64,000 nucleotides of DNA, from positions 372,001 through 436,000 of the forward strand of contig JPHH03000003.1 in NCBI GenBank assembly GCA_000750105.3, in the 5' to 3' direction. Positions 1 to 13,483 of this stretch are shown in pieces (the stretch's first letter is position 1; every line of letters starts with the position of its first letter). Both the position numbers and the translations under genes were made by a program. The notes below the pieces were generated by a model that worked only from the letters and a program-made list of their open reading frames with translations, did no database searches and had not been told where the DNA came from. The stretch is from Tolypocladium sp. Sup5 PDA-1 (Eukaryota > Ascomycota > Sordariomycetes > Hypocreales > Ophiocordycipitaceae).

Positions 1-139
1 TGGTCCCAACGCCACTTGCATCGAGAGTGTAGCAAGCATCTACCGTAAGAGATATCGTCGAAAATCGCGTGCCATATCGTAAGTATGCTCATCCAGCTGG
101 GACACGTCCCAGCCTGTCGAGATAACCTTTGCCTGGCGA

Positions 140-1689
140 TTAGGCAGTGGTGGTGGCAGCAGGAGCCTCGGCGGCAGCCTCAGCGCCGGTGGCCTCCTCG
201 CCCTGGGGGGCGTTGGCCTCCTCGTCAGTCTTGTCGGGGCTGTCGATGGCCACCTTGACGGCGATCTCACGGCCCTCAATCTCCTTGCCGTTCATCTCAG
301 CAACAGCCTTCTGCTGCAGCTCCTCCGAGGCCAGCGTAACAAATCCGAAGCCACGTCCCTTGCGGGCCTCGCCACGGGCCTGGAGCTTCTTGATCATGAA
401 TCGTGGGATAGGTCGCAGCGCGATCTTGGCCGAGGAAGGCTCGTATGCCTGGAAAAGCTCAATGAGCTATTACATATGTTAGTGACCTATTCCGACACGC
501 TCGTTTCCGTCACCACGTCTCGTGCTCACCTTATCCTCGGTCAGGTCGTAGGGCAGGTTAGCGACCATGACCTTGGTCTTGGACGGAATGCCGTCCGCAG
601 GGGGGCCGCGCTCTCGGCGCTCACGCTGAGGACGAATCTGGGTCTTGGAAGCCTTGGCCTCGTCGTCAGTCTTGTACTTGTTTGTGATATCCGACAATGG
701 CTGCACCTCAGTAGTGCCCTCGGCATCGGCAGGGGCATCTGCGGCATCAATAGCGGCAGGTCCGGTGGTTTCGCCCTCGAACTTCTCCTCGCCGGCGTCC
801 TGTGGTTCTGTTAGTTGTTTACTTCGAATGCAGGCATGGTTGGGTAGACGTACGCCAGCGCGACCACCACGGCCGGTGCGGCCGGCACGGCCACGTCCAC
901 GTCCACGTCCACGGCCAGAGGCGCGACGGCGGGAACCCTCAGCGCCAGAACCCTCGCCGTTGGCACCGTCAGCCTTCTCACCAGCAGCCTCGGGCTTGCG
1001 GGCAAGCTGGACGGACACCTTTCGCTCAAGGATCTCCTTGCCCGAGAGCTCCGCAATGGCGCGCTCGGCCTCGGTAGGGGTGGAGAGATCAACGAAGGCA
1101 TAGCCGACAGGGCGGTCGGTGCGAGGGTTCTTTGGGATGGAGACAGACTCCCTGTGGTAGAATGTGTGGTCAGCGAGAGCTTCAGGGACGGCGTGACGTG
1201 CGTTGAGTTGCAGGTTGTTGGACACGTGGACAAGCCAAACGACCGAAATGAAGCCAGCGGGACGTTCCGACAGGACAGAGGATGTAATGGAGTGGGAGGG
1301 ACCGACGTCGCCGATCGCAAAAGGCAGCTTGCAAGCAGCCCGCGACGAGGCGGTCAGAGGCAGCGGGAGGGCATGGCAGGGAAGAGAACAGCACTGCGAG
1401 CGACAGTGGGCGGGATAGCTCGTCGCAGAGCGCGACGGAGGCAGGGTTGGGCAGGTGAGCAGGGTACCTACACAAGATAGCTCTTGAAGAAGTCCTTCAA
1501 CTCCCCCTCGGTTGTCGCGTAGGCCAGGTTGCCAATGTACAGGCGGCGGCCCTCGGCAGCGCTGGCCGAAGCAGCCTCGTTGGCGGCGGCCTTGTCATCG
1601 GCAGGCTGGCTGATTGAGGCATTGCTCAGAGTGTTTGCAAGGTCATTGACGGCGGCCTCGGAAACCTTCTCCACGTTGGTAGCAGACAT
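140..1689 (-). CDS. RNA-binding protein with two RRMs flanking an RGG-rich linker
   Basis: Four exons on the minus strand: 1689-1472, 1151-854, 799-530 and 466-140, giving 370 residues. The joins close in frame and introns 2 and 3 carry CTAAC branch points. RRM1 (about residues 50-130) has RNP2 RLYIGNLAY and RNP1-like VGYAFVDL. A linker with a GRGRGRGR / GRGGRAG box follows. RRM2 (about 235-350) has VMVANLPYDL and GRGFGFVTL. The tail is Ala/Glu-rich. RRM plus RGG architecture indicates single-stranded RNA binding, probably in mRNA handling; which RNAs is unknown. The first intron is long (about 320 nt) for this window. The start at 1689 is the first ATG that leads into the acidic N-terminus before RRM1. 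The family assignment is firm; the specific orthologue is not named. Confidence 0.88.
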
Positions 1690-4169
1690 GTTGATGGGCT
1701 GATGGATGGAGGTTTTGACTGGTGAGTCGGTTGATGACGGTCGAACGTAGGCTGGCGAGTGCGGGCAGCGACGTTCGATGGAGAAACTCGGGAGTTGAAC
1801 TCTGGTGCAATGAGGGAGGAGATTGGTCAGGGTAGCTTCGTGCCCTAGATAACGTTGAAGGTAGACAGACGGCGATGCGTTGCGCGGAGACACAAATTTG
1901 ACTGGTGATATGTGAAGGAAGAGAGAAAAGGGGAAACGCCAGTTGGAGTCGCGATATCTGAAATATTTTCCCGCTGTCCCGCTGGCCTCACGGCGCTCCT
2001 GCGCTGGTACTGGGGGACGTGCAGGGGTGCGGTGCTGGGCATTGGGGGTGGCGAGGCAGGTTCTCAGCAGGCGCCAGGGCGCTGTGGCGGCAGCAGCAAA
2101 CGACAGGCGGGAGCAAGTGCGCCCGGTGCGGGGGGGCCGGGTCCCTTCTCAGAATTACGAAGTACTTCAGGTATGCACCACCTCACACAATATGGACTAG
2201 ACGGAAGCTTCTTGCCGCAGCGAGCCAGCGACTCACCGACAACATCCACAGGGCACTGCTGCCTTGCACGTGCCCCCCATTCTCTTCTGTCCGGTGGCCG
2301 AATGAGCAAGGTGGCATCTCCTCACCGCATGTGCACTTGCCGCGTATGAGTGACGGATCACACGGTATTACGTGCGAGGTACCTTTGTACTTCGTCTGAT
2401 GGAACATGTACTTTCTTACCTCAGCTACCTGGGAGGAAGGGACCTTCCGCTGAATCATTCGGCGTGCGTGCAGGGACCACCTCAGCCTGAAGAAGCTTGG
2501 CTTCAGCCAGAGTACGCAGTACTTCGTACACGCCAGACACCTGCTCTCCCCACATGGCTTTATTTGCGTCAAACTTCAAGCCTCACCGCCGCTGTGAGTA
2601 GAGAGGAAACCTTCAAAGCGGCCACCTGTTCTGTTCTGATCCGATGTCGTGCCAAATCCTCCAACTCCCGTTGCGCAGTCCTGTCAAGCCTCTACGGCTG
2701 ATACTCCGCGCTTATGCTTTAGCTCACAGCCTCACAGGCCCGCAGATCCACAACTGCGGAAGCTGCGTCAAAATCCACCGCAAAGGTGAATGTTGTGCAT
2801 AGCAGCTCTGTCAAACCATTGCAGGATACGGGAGGAATATTCCTGCTCTGTCGGCCTCACAACTACCGTCCATGGTACAATATGCCCGTGCCTTGGAGCT
2901 CGGCAGATGCTGCGCTCGGCGTTCGTCCTGTTCCATGCACATCGCGGCACGTCACCTCGGTTTTCAGTCCCTCATCTCCAAAGTCGGCAGTTTAACAGGT
3001 TCTCGGAAGACAAACACCGCTGGCCCTGACAATCACTGAGAAACGCGTTTGACTCTCTCCTTGTTCAGATTTTCTGGGTCCACGCCGACAGAGGGGTAAG
3101 CTTTGCAGGCCCTGGCATCAGCTTACTACTCGTACATCTAGGGCGCAATCTTTTTTACACGGCATCTACGGCTGGAAATTATTTGTCTATGCTCGCAGGA
3201 ACCAATTTCGTCGATTCAAGCAGCGTGCGGGACCAACAGTGACACTGTAGCATTCATGGAGATAAACTGTATCCGTACTGCGTGCCTCTGTTTGCAACTG
3301 TGCTACGAAGCACAGAGGTACCTTGTAACATATTGGCCTTGGTAGAATCTCATTGTAGCTCGAAGCAACACAGAGGAACGGCAAGGAAGGGGAGGAATAA
3401 CCAGGTAATGCAAGGAACAGGGGATGTTTGGGGAAATATGTACAAGGTTGGAGCCTTCGCACACCGGAAGGCATAAAGTCAATAACCTTTGCATCGTTCT
3501 GACCTTGTAATCCTTGTGGGTTGTACTACCAAGGCCAGAGCTCGCCACCCAAAAATGGACGCTGCCAGGGGCGGCACAGCTCCACTGGGGCGCGCCATTC
3601 TAGAAGATCCAGGTGCCGCCCCCAGAGCGTCGGGAAGCCCGCTGGCGGGGGGTCCCTGCCAACGGCTTGGCCAGCTCGCGGGGTGTTTAATGCTGCCAGG
3701 CCAATAGAAGAGATGACTCGAAGCCGCACCTCACCTCAGCAATGCCAGCCCTTTGTCGCCGAGTCTTCACCAGAGCCCCGGGAAATGCTCAGTTACAGTA
3801 CATGCATCGCATTCAATGGCCACAAAAGCGATGTAGAAGGAAGCAAGTAAGCATATCTGAAATAATCTACGTGAAACAGACAACTCCGCCCACGGAGACC
3901 GATCCGGCCGATCGGCTTGATTGATAAGATCTCGGCGCAGGTTCTTAGACAGCCCCCGGCATCGGACTTTTTGTGCCGAGATTTACGTCTTTTTCCAACC
4001 ACACGACTTGCATCTTACACGCCAACGCCTCGCCCCCCGGACGAAACAAGGGCCAACCAGTGCCTGTTTGGGACTCTCGCCTCGGAAACCACTGGTTGGA
4101 TTCTGCGGATAAGCGCTGCCGGCTCACTGACACCGCCGTGTCGTCCTGTCTGGCAACGGCCGCAGCGCG
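1690..4169. other. Intergenic region upstream of RRM gene and TAH18
   Basis: About 2.5 kb between two divergently transcribed genes. Only short overlapping frames are open, none with a recognisable motif. It contains one dispersed-motif copy (AGTACGCAGTACTTCGTAC, about 2511-2529). It probably holds both promoters and 5' untranslated sequence. Nothing else is seen. Confidence 0.6.
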
Positions 4170-6195
4170 ATGGCTGTATCCGACAGGACCGTCCTGGTCC
4201 TGTACGGATCCGAGACGGGCAACGCGCAGGACATGGCCGAGGAGCTGGGGAAGCTGTTCCAGCGACTGCATTTCGAGAGTCGCGTCGAGGAGCTCGATGC
4301 GGTCGATCTGGTACGAGCCCCTCCGAATACGAGAATGACTCCTGTCGCATCTCGCTCACATTCCTCCGTAGGGTGCGCTTCTTCAGTTCCAGCTCGTCAT
4401 CTTCGTCATCTCCACGACGGGGCAGGGAGACATGCCGCACAACTCCTTGCTCTTCTGGAAGAAGCTGCTGCGCAAGAGATTGCCGCCCGGGTGCCTCGCT
4501 CGGCTGCGGTACACGTGCTTCGGCCTCGGGGACAGCACGTACCTGAAGTACGCCTTGATGCTGAACTTGGCTCATGGCAGCGCAGACTAACATTATGATC
4601 CAGATTCAACTGGGCAGCCCGAAAGCTCGTCAGGCGGTTGGAGCAGCTCGGTGCCGGCACGTTCATGGAGCCTTGCGAAGCCGACGAGCAGTTTCCTGAA
4701 GGGTAAGCCATGTCCACCACCCCTTAACGGCGTCTGAATATGGCCGTGTTGACATTTTGTCTCTCTCTGCAGTATCGACGGGAGCTTCGTGCGCTGGGCA
4801 GACGATCTGAGGAAGCATCTTCTCGAGCAGTACCCTCATCCGCACGGCCGCCAGCCCATCCCGGAGGAAGTAAACCTCCCTTCTCGGTGGTCCCTGGAGC
4901 CGGCTCTGCGCAACGTTGGCTCCAGCTCTCGAGACACCAAGCCGGAACCCTTTCTAAATGGACACGCCGAGCCGTCAACGTCCAATCTGCCGCCGTCAGA
5001 CCTCCTCCATATTCCAGACGGTTGGACAGCAACCATCGCGGGCAACAAGAAAATGACCCCAGACACACACTGGCAAGACGTCCGCCTCGTAGCCTTCGAC
5101 ATCCCCAGCCGCGGCGCCGGCCAGAAACTCCACTGCAACCCGGGCGACTGCCTCACCCTCTACCCGAAGAACTTCCCCGAAGACGCCCAACGACTCATCT
5201 CCCTCATGGGCTGGGAGTCCGTCGCCGACCAACCCCTCGACCTCTCCCTGTGCGGCCCCCTGCCTCACGCCCTGTACGCCCCTTCGCCGTGCACCCTCCG
5301 CGGCCTGCTGCTCCACAACATCGACTTCACGGCCGTGCCGCGGCGCTCGTTCCTCAAGAGCATCTCGTACTTCTCCTCCGACCAGGACCACAGGGAGCGC
5401 CTCCTCGAGTTCACCACGACCGAGTTCCTCGACGAGTACTTCGACTACGCCACGCGCTCCCGCCGCTCAATCATCGAGGTCCTCGAGGAGTTCTCCTCGG
5501 TCCGCGTGCCCCCCGGACGCCTCCTCGACGTCTTCCCCCTCATCCGCGGCCGCGACTTTAGCATCGCCAACGGCGGCGCCAAGCTCGTCCACCCAACGCG
5601 CGAGGACACGACCCGTGTCGAGCTGCTCGTCGCCATGGTCAAGTACCGCACCATCCTGCGCAAGCCCCGCCAGGGCCTCTGCTCGCGGTACCTCGCCGAC
5701 CTCCCCGCCGGCACCACCGTGCGCGTCTCCCACAAGCCCGTGCTCTCTCCCATCCACGGCCCGGCCAACGCCCAGCGCCCGCTCATCGCCATGGCCACGG
5801 GCACGGGCATCGCCCCCGTGCGGTGCCTCATCCACGAGCGCCTCACGCACCCCTCCCCGGCCCCGGCCCTCCTCTTCTTCGGGAACCGCAACCGCGCCGC
5901 AGACTTCTTCTTCACCGAGGAGTGGGAGGCCCTCGCGCAGGACCGGCTGCTCGTCTTCCCGGCCTTCTCGCGCGACCAGCGTGAGAAGATCTACGTCCAG
6001 GATCTGATCCGCCGAGAGTCGCCGCGCCTGGCCGACCTGATCCCCCAGCTGCCCATTTTCGCCGTCTGCGGCGGATCGACCAAGATGGCCGATGCGTGCA
6101 AGAACGCCGTCTTCGACCCTTTTGTCGAGGCGGGCGACGAGCAGGAGCGCAAGAAGACGCTCGACGCAGTGACCTGGTGGCAGGAGATCTGGTAG
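4170..6195 (+). CDS. TAH18: NADPH-dependent diflavin oxidoreductase Tah18 (cytosolic Fe-S cluster assembly)
   Basis: Four exons, 4170-4310, 4372-4547, 4604-4702 and 4773-6195, give 612 residues, the usual length for Tah18/NDOR1. The N-terminal flavodoxin-like domain has the FMN loop YGSETGNAQ (residues 12-20), STTGQGDMP, and FGLGDSTYLKFNW built across the exon 2/3 junction. The FAD domain has RDFSIAN (399-405, a variant of RxYS) and GLCSRYL (441). The NADPH domain has GTGIAP (482-487), FFGNR (507) and CGGST (571). The protein ends in Trp, as expected where an aromatic residue stacks on the flavin. The known role is passing electrons from NADPH via FAD/FMN to Dre2 in the cytosolic iron-sulfur assembly pathway. 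No N-terminal membrane anchor is present, which separates it from cytochrome P450 reductase. Confidence 0.92.
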
Positions 6196-6934
6196 ACTTC
6201 ATCCAGACACTCTCTGGCTTCGTCAGACAAGGCCGAAACGCTGTAGATATAATACAACCCCCTGGGTAGGCACGGACCTGAATAGACAAAAGGCAATGAA
6301 TAAATCATTAAGACCAACAAGGACTCGGGTCTCGTAGACTACTGATTTATTGAAGCATGCGTGGCTACGCCAGTCTGATGCTTAACAATATGAAATGTGT
6401 GTGTGCGTGTCATATTCGCGATGGGCCCTTGAGCTGATTGATGCACCATCCTATTCTACAGCACCAGTCGTGAAAGGCATGTCTCCTTGCACCGACCTTC
6501 CTCAGATACCCAGCCCCAGTCCCAGTCCCATGCCATAAAAACCATCCTCGGCCAACGGCCCTCAATACTCGTAGACGCGTAGTGATATATAACAAGAGAC
6601 CTACCCCATATCAACACCATTTGACCATATTCCGGAGCAGATTTGGTGCTCATTTTCGATCCAAATACACAAAAACATATGAAAACTCCGATGCCAGATT
6701 GAGACTGTGCTCCGGTTTCTTCGCCATGAGACCAATCAGCTCGAGACTCCATGCGATTCCCCTTGTCGAAAACCCCCACGGTGCCGGAACTCCTTCGCTG
6801 TTGCTATTTCCAGAACAGGCGAACAAAGAAAACAAGTGAGAAAATTGTGGCTGCGCAAAGGAGCAACGTCGGTGTATGTCCGGCGTTCAGAGTATTGAGA
6901 CAGTACTCGTCGGTTGTGCAGCCACCCGACGTCG
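6196..6934. other. Convergent intergenic region
   Basis: Lies between the 3' ends of TAH18 (+) and the aspartyl-protease-like gene (-). It is somewhat AT-richer than the flanking coding DNA and holds no supported ORF. It should contain both 3' untranslated regions. Confidence 0.6.
6299..6304 (+). terminator. Candidate poly(A) signal of TAH18
   Basis: AATAAA about 100 nt after the TAH18 stop codon. Position and sequence fit a polyadenylation signal, but fungal signals are degenerate and no transcript end is known. Confidence 0.35.
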
Positions 6935-9755
6935 TCATAGCTCTTCTTCCCAGCTGTATCGCTTCTCTGCCATTTGAGGCACATGAATTAGATCTCTGCC
7001 GGGGTCGATTCGTCCACGCCCGGATGGAGTCTCGGGCTCCGATACTCTGCTCGATTGTGCCGACTCTTCTGCGTGAGGAGGCAGCGGCGCCAGGTCTTGT
7101 CCGCCTCGGTGCGATGAGGCGCATTGGTAAGACTGGCTCAACCTGACATGAGAGAGACTAGCCTGCCGCGTTATTTCCTCCACAATTCTCTCCTCCTCTT
7201 CGGTGTAATTGCTGCCCAAGCTTCCCTCGGAGGGAAGAGAAATCGCGTTAAACATTGGTGTCGGAACGTTTCGCCCATCTGTACCAACGGCACGTTGTAT
7301 CATATTTTGCCGGCGCATCTGGACATTTTCGGGCAGCGGCCCGAGGCAGACAATTCTCGACGGGTCTATTGGTGTCCTTTGAAATGACGCCGCCGGTATT
7401 GATGGCAGGGTGTCGGCTGTCGGCGACACTGGGGCCGTCGAAGTCACCGAACGGGATCGACCCGTGCCCCCCGTACGTAAGCTGGTTTGCCCACCTCGGC
7501 TTCCAGTACCGGAGGAGATCGATCTCGGAGGCATGGAGGCCGTGACGGGAGATGGTAGGTCTATAGAGTGAGTATTCCAATCTGTGCGGGGAGAGATGGG
7601 CGAAGGCTCTGACACCGGGAAGGAATTTGAGTCTCCACCGCGTGACCTCGTCGGGGAAATGGGCGATGGCTGGTCGGGTAGTTGATTGACATGGGCTGGG
7701 CGGAGCTCCGGGATCTCCTTTTCTGGCGGCAGCATGCTGCCGTCGGCTGGAGGTGTATACGCCGGAACTGGCCCCTGCAGCTGCCGGTCCAGCTTCATTC
7801 TCGCCAACTCGTAGGCACTGAGGTTATGCGTGTTGTCCGTACCCAGCTCTGTTTCCCCCATAATGGAGTTGTCATCGCTTCCCCCGTCAAGCTCGGCCGG
7901 AGGGGCGGGAGCTGGCAACTCGTAAATTTGGCAATCAGGTGCTTCGGACGGGAACTGGACTCCGTCACCAGTATCGCGCCTGGTCCGCCGCGACTGTTTC
8001 CGGCGTGCAAGCTTGGATAAGATCCTCGACGCTGGCGTTTTTGGCGAATCGGGAGCGAGGGTTGAGGCAGAGTCCTTATTATCATCAACCTCATCCGAAT
8101 CCTTGACGCGCCGCGATCGTCTTCGCCGGCGCCAGCAGCACCACCCAAGCAGCAACGTTACGCACAGAAGCACTGCCCCAACTGCGATGCCGACCATCTG
8201 CCCCGTGGAAAGGGGGTCGTTGTGGGCGGGCTTCGGAGGCGATGGGAAGGGACTATTGGTCGACTGCTTGATCCCCCGGAGGCTGGCATCGCGCTCGGGG
8301 TTCGCAGGAAACAGGGCTTGGTGTATGGAGTAGCGAGCTTCGTCGAACTTGGTAATAATGTACGACTCCTGCAGGAAAGCGCGCCCGATGACGAAGGAAT
8401 TGTCGCGCGACTTCCTCAGCGTGAAATACGGAACAGCAGGATCAGCATACTTGATAGCGTCCTTGAAAGGGTACTGCAACAAGCTGACGAAAGCCTGCAG
8501 CGGCAATGTGATGTTGACGACTCCAGCAACTTCCAGGGGCAGGCCGAAATTGTCGTTGTTATCGAAACTCGTCAGGCTGAAGGTAAAGGAGAGTGCGTTC
8601 TTGGAGGTATAGTCGCGGTACTGCTGGTTGGTGAGCGTGTACAGATCAAAAGTGCTGTTGTAGGTCAGGCTCAGTGCCTGGGCAAAACGGTCGCAGACAG
8701 CTTCGGGAAGCCAGAGGTACGGGGTCGAGCTGTCAATCATGGCAGTAAAGGAGCTGTTCCAGTCCGAGAGTATCTCCGTCTGAGAGCTCCACACATCAAG
8801 CTTATCTTCGCTTTTGTTGGCGGCGATCTGAATTCCTCGAACGAGTGTACGAGGAATAGTCTCTCCCGAGGTCATGGTGAATGTGGTGTCGTGTGAGACA
8901 AATCTAGCGGCGTCATATCCGCCAAGCGTTGCTGACACTATGGTATTGCCTGCAGGGCGTCAGCATGGGAAAAGCAACTCAGAGACACGCTGGAGAAGGG
9001 CACATACGGTAATATGCGCCTGCCGTGAAGCCATAGCTGTAACTAGGGATCCACCCGAACGTCTTGACTGCTTGGGTCAGGGGAGAGTCGGCCACCATGT
9101 TTCCAAATCTACCTGGTTCAATGCCTAGGCCAATGAAGCCGAGGTAGGGACTGGTCGTATTGATGGCTGCCATGAGGACGTTGGACATGCCGAAGCCAAT
9201 GTCGGTGATGGGACTGTACGCATTGATGGTGTCAAGGCCATATTCTCCATTGGCCTTGTAGCCCAAGTATTGGAGCCCCAGCTGCCACAGTCCCATTGGA
9301 GACCAGTGCTTCGACTTGGTCGGACTGTAAATGCCTCCACGAGCAGTGGCACAATGAGGCTCCTCTGTATTCACAAGTCAGACCAGGTCCCGGGGCAAGC
9401 AAGCCAAAGGTCGCAGACCATGCGCCAGCGTGGAGCGAGCGAAGGGGCAAAAACGTACTCTCAAGGCATCCTCCCGGTCCTATCGCCCAAAACTCGGAGA
9501 GCGATGTGCTGACGAAAACATTGACATAATCCGAGTTCGAACCCAGCAGGAACGAAACTGTCGACCAATTGCCGTCTATGCCCAGCCTGCATGCAATAGT
9601 CAGTGATCGAGGCACCAAGCGAGGCGAGGAAACGAGGGCGGGACGGACCAGTCGCTGGCCTGCAAGGCGACGGGTGCAGGATCCAAAGCTCGAGCTACGC
9701 CAGCGAGGGCGACGACAGCGGCAGAAACGGCCGCGGCCGAGGTCGTGAGCCGCAT
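6935..9755 (-). CDS. Membrane-anchored pepsin-like (A1) protein with degenerate active site
   Basis: Four exons, 9755-9649, 9586-9459, 9364-9008 and 8949-6935, give 868 residues. The order is signal peptide (about 1-23, ending VARA), a pepsin-type ectodomain with many N-glycosylation sequons, one membrane segment (about 447-469, VGIAVGAVLLCVTLLLGW) followed by a Cys-Trp-poly-Arg stop-transfer, then about 400 residues of Ser/Pro-rich cytoplasmic tail. Pepsins need two DTG-type motifs. Here the first position reads STSLSEFW (residues 62-69), with Ser in place of the catalytic Asp, and the second reads IDSSTPYLW, keeping Asp (about 270) but with Ser in place of Gly. It is therefore probably not an active protease, and a surface binding or sensing role through the long tail is an inference. 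The fold assignment rests also on the ARGGIYSP and FVIGRAFLQESYI segments, which match pepsin family positions. Confidence 0.83.
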
Positions 9756-10377
9756 TGCGTCGCTTCCCAACCAGCAGCGCTGGTGTTTCCGACGCGGGAG
9801 GTTCCCCCCCAAATTACCGAGTCGTCGAGATCCTCCGTGGGCTCATGGGGCGATTGGTCCAGAAACGCTCCAACTTGTGAGGCACAGAGTCCATGTGCGC
9901 GCACGCAGCCGTCGGTGTTTGTGTCCTGGCTGCGACGCAGCTCATGCGCCCTGGCCTGGCCTCTGCTTTGCCGTGTATCCGTGGCAGGGCAAAAGACGCT
10001 CGCCGCAGCGTAGGACGGACGTTAGAGGATGTTGGAAGGCGGGCGGCGGGTGGGCCGACGTCGACGAGCTGGGGATGACGGAGCAGAGTTTACGTTGCAC
10101 GAGGCAGGCCGCTCGACGGATTGAACGAATGGATGCAGGATGGACGGACGGAGCGCGCGCGCGAGGAACGGCACGGGGAGGGCCAGCGGAGCACGGACGG
10201 GAGGCGCCTAGAGAATGCGAATGGAGAATGGAGAACGGAGACCTGAGTGAGGCGATGAGTGGCAGGCCGTCTGGAGAATGCAGATCAGATGGACCCCCGA
10301 TGTGGCTACTGGGGGTGTCGGTGGAGGGGAAACTTCCACAGCGGGCGGCGTGTGCGCCCACCTCAGCGCTTTTAGCT

Positions 10378-10402
10378 ATAGGTACCTTAAGGTAGGTAGC
10401 TG
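10378..10402. repeat. Palindromic ACCTTAAGGT element
   Basis: The sequence around TATAGGTACCTTAAGGTAGG is self-complementary and resembles stretches at 17112-17152 and 36028-36082. It lies about 0.6 kb upstream of the aspartyl-protease-like gene. It may be a regulatory or mobile short element; the function is unknown. Confidence 0.35.
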
Positions 10403-13400
10403 GTCCTGGCAGCGGCAGAGCGCCCGGAGCAGCGCCTGGTAATCCGTAGAGGCCAGCGAGATCTCCCTCAGTGGAGGTCTCGCACTTGTACCGTCCAGTA
10501 GGGGCTAGGTCCTGTTCCCTCACAAGATCCGTCTCGTGGGTGATTGGTCGCCAGAGTGAACACGACGACGCCGCTTTTGCGCAGCAGCGGAGGCACCGTG
10601 GTGGGGGAGAAGGGATGGCATGCGGTTGGATCACCAAACTGAATCAAAACTACGCAAGTTCCCTGGGCTACCAATTTCCGCAGTTTCAGGCCACGGACCA
10701 CGGACCACGAGGCGAGGTGGTTATCGATCCCAATGCGATGACAATGCTAAGACGGACATGGCGGAATCGGAGCCGAAGCCTGATAGGTAGGGAATCCCGC
10801 GTAGATGACAGTTTCGCACGGACTTGCCCGACGGCCACCACGGCACCGTACGTATGTATCCCAAGCCAACGCAGCGTGGCGGTGACCTGGAGACGACTCG
10901 GTCTCGGATGGATTCAGAGCATGCTTTTGACGGCGGGCGAATTGGAAGGCTGATGCCCCGTGGCGGCCGTCGACGACGCCTCGATTCTAAATCTCCGACG
11001 AGACTTGGCCCGTACGGGCAGTAGCATCAAGCTCGCGCGAGCAGCGTGCGCATGACAGAGCCAGCTGGTCCCATGATGGTTGGCAGAGATGACTTCACCG
11101 GCCGTCGCTGATGCTCCCGCGATCCATGGGTCCATCGAGATGGCGCAGCGTCCGCCCGTCCGCTAGAGGCAACTGCTGAAATGCCGCTGCAACGCAGGCT
11201 CGAGCCACTTTCTTTGGCTAATATTACCCCGCGCTACCTTGTGCTTGAGACTCCCGTCGTCGAACCGCAGATCCGAGTACCTAGATACCTAGACGGCGGG
11301 ACAGACAGCATCGGCCCCTCTGAGGAATTCTCGAGCAAACGACCGCGACATGGCGAGCGTGTGTGCATCGCCCGCAGCGGCGATGGCCATGCTCCGTACG
11401 GACTACCGACGGCGACGACGAGGTAGGAATGGCACATGACCAGGTTGTTGGGCCTTCTCCTTTGTACTACTCCGTATGCGCGTCACATTGACTTACATGC
11501 CGCAAGAGGTGGCCCCCAGGGTCGCACCGAGTCTTGCTGCCCATCCGTCCCGTTCGTTACGGTGCGCCACTGCTCGCTGGATGCGGGACCGTTTCTTTCT
11601 GCGCGCGGCTCGGACAGTTCGAAATGAGATAATCCTGCACTGCGGCAGACCACACAGTCTGGCCTGTACGGACGTGCTTGAGATGTCTTGAATATGACGA
11701 GGGATGGAAGCTGAAGAGTGAGCTCGAGGGCGAGGAAGAGAAAGCGGCGACGACGCTAATCCGCATTGAGCGAAAGGGTCATGCCTGGACAACACATCTG
11801 GAACACCATCTGGAACTCGACCCAGTGCTCGGAGGGCCAACGCCAACAGCGACGCCGTGCGTTTGTCCATGTGGCGTCTGCGTTGGGGTTCCCTTCTTCA
11901 CGCTTGCGCAGGCCACTTGCACCGACGTGTCGAACTGACCACCGAAAGGCTGGTACCTCGAGCATGGGCATGCAATAGATACAAAACAGTCTACACGTAC
12001 TTCGCGGCCGTTCAGCCGTCACCCAGCCCGTACGTACGAAGTACGCCACTGCAGCACAGCAGAGCACGCCCCAGGTGGCCATGGGCTGACAATATCGAGC
12101 GGCTAATGAGACGTCACTTACACGGTGCCTTCGCTCCCGGAAACGAATCGGCCCCCAACACTGATACTGAGGCAGAGGAGATGAATCCAAAACATAAAGG
12201 ACAATCCGACGGGACTCATAGAGTCTCATCTACGAGCATCTCGCGGGTCCGGTCCCGACCCGTCGCTCCAACCGGACCAAGCGCAATTCTGCATCATCGG
12301 GAGCAATGAACGAAATACCTGGCGCCTTGGTACCGCACTCCAGCTGCCCCAAGTTGTTCGAGGAGGCGGGCGAAGCGAGCTCATGACTGCCCTGTTCTCA
12401 CGAGCGCAGCAGCAACGAGCGTCGTCGTGTTTATTGAGGACAAGTCTCACTATGCCCCTGGTGACGGGAGGATCGAGGGCGCCGGCTTTGCTTCTTCGGG
12501 CGGCTATGTCGGTCCCGACGGTCCAGGCGGCGAATGCGAAATTCGCCAGGATCAGGCAAAGCAATCGTCTCCAGGAACCAGCTGCTTTTGTCATTCTTGC
12601 TCCGTGGTAGATGGCCAAAAGGAAGAGCCTCCTGATAGTGCTCTCGGCGACGCAGTCGCGGCGTGTAAGCCGGGGAGTGACAAAGCTAGATGTAAAGAAC
12701 GGATACGGAATATGCACTTGAATGTATTCACCCACAGCGGTGAGGCATCCCCTTCGGTACTCGTCGATTACGATTGAGGTTGTAGTCCGTACGAGTACTC
12801 GTAGCACTCGTGCCCACGCGCGCTGTGATCCATCATCCTTCCGGCGATCTTTCTCGGCAGATCCCAGGCCCAGGCCCCAGCCTAATCCTTGCACTACCGG
12901 TCGCGGCCGGGAGAAAGAGCAAGGGAGCGGGGCCGAAAAGAGGGCAAGACCACTCCAAGAGCCATGAGAGGCAGGCGAGGCTCGTCACGTGGATTGACGA
13001 GGCAGGCACTCAAGTACGACTTCGAAATAGTCCGTAAACAGCTCCCACATATTATTATCTTATCCTCATGCCTCTTCAATGTCGGCAAATCAGTCAAACG
13101 AACAACCCCAGCTCTCCAACGTAATCGCAGCACCGACCATCTCAACCAAGCTGGTGTTTGTCAACAGGGGGTGCCTCCCCCGCCTGGTAATGAGACGACG
13201 GGGCTGCCGTCGCATGGGTCTCCCCAACCCTACCCCTGCCATGTAACCATGCAGCCACATGCAGCCTCTCCACCAAGGATTGCTCTGCGCTGAACCTGGA
13301 TCTGGAAGGCGGGCGCCGCAATGGAGCAGGTAGATAACGCGGCCAATGAAGGCTGGTTGGCTGTCCACAAATCTGCCGGGACAGACGAAGGATGGGCTTC

Positions 13401-13483
13401 CTGAGGCGGCGTGCCCCTGTGAGTTGTCGGATGGCATCTAACGGTGATACCCAGCCTCCCAGCCTCTGTGCTGTTGAACATCA

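Noticed and set aside
5445..5915. Minus-strand frames antisense to TAH18
   Set aside because: They mirror the GC-rich third positions of TAH18. No independent evidence.
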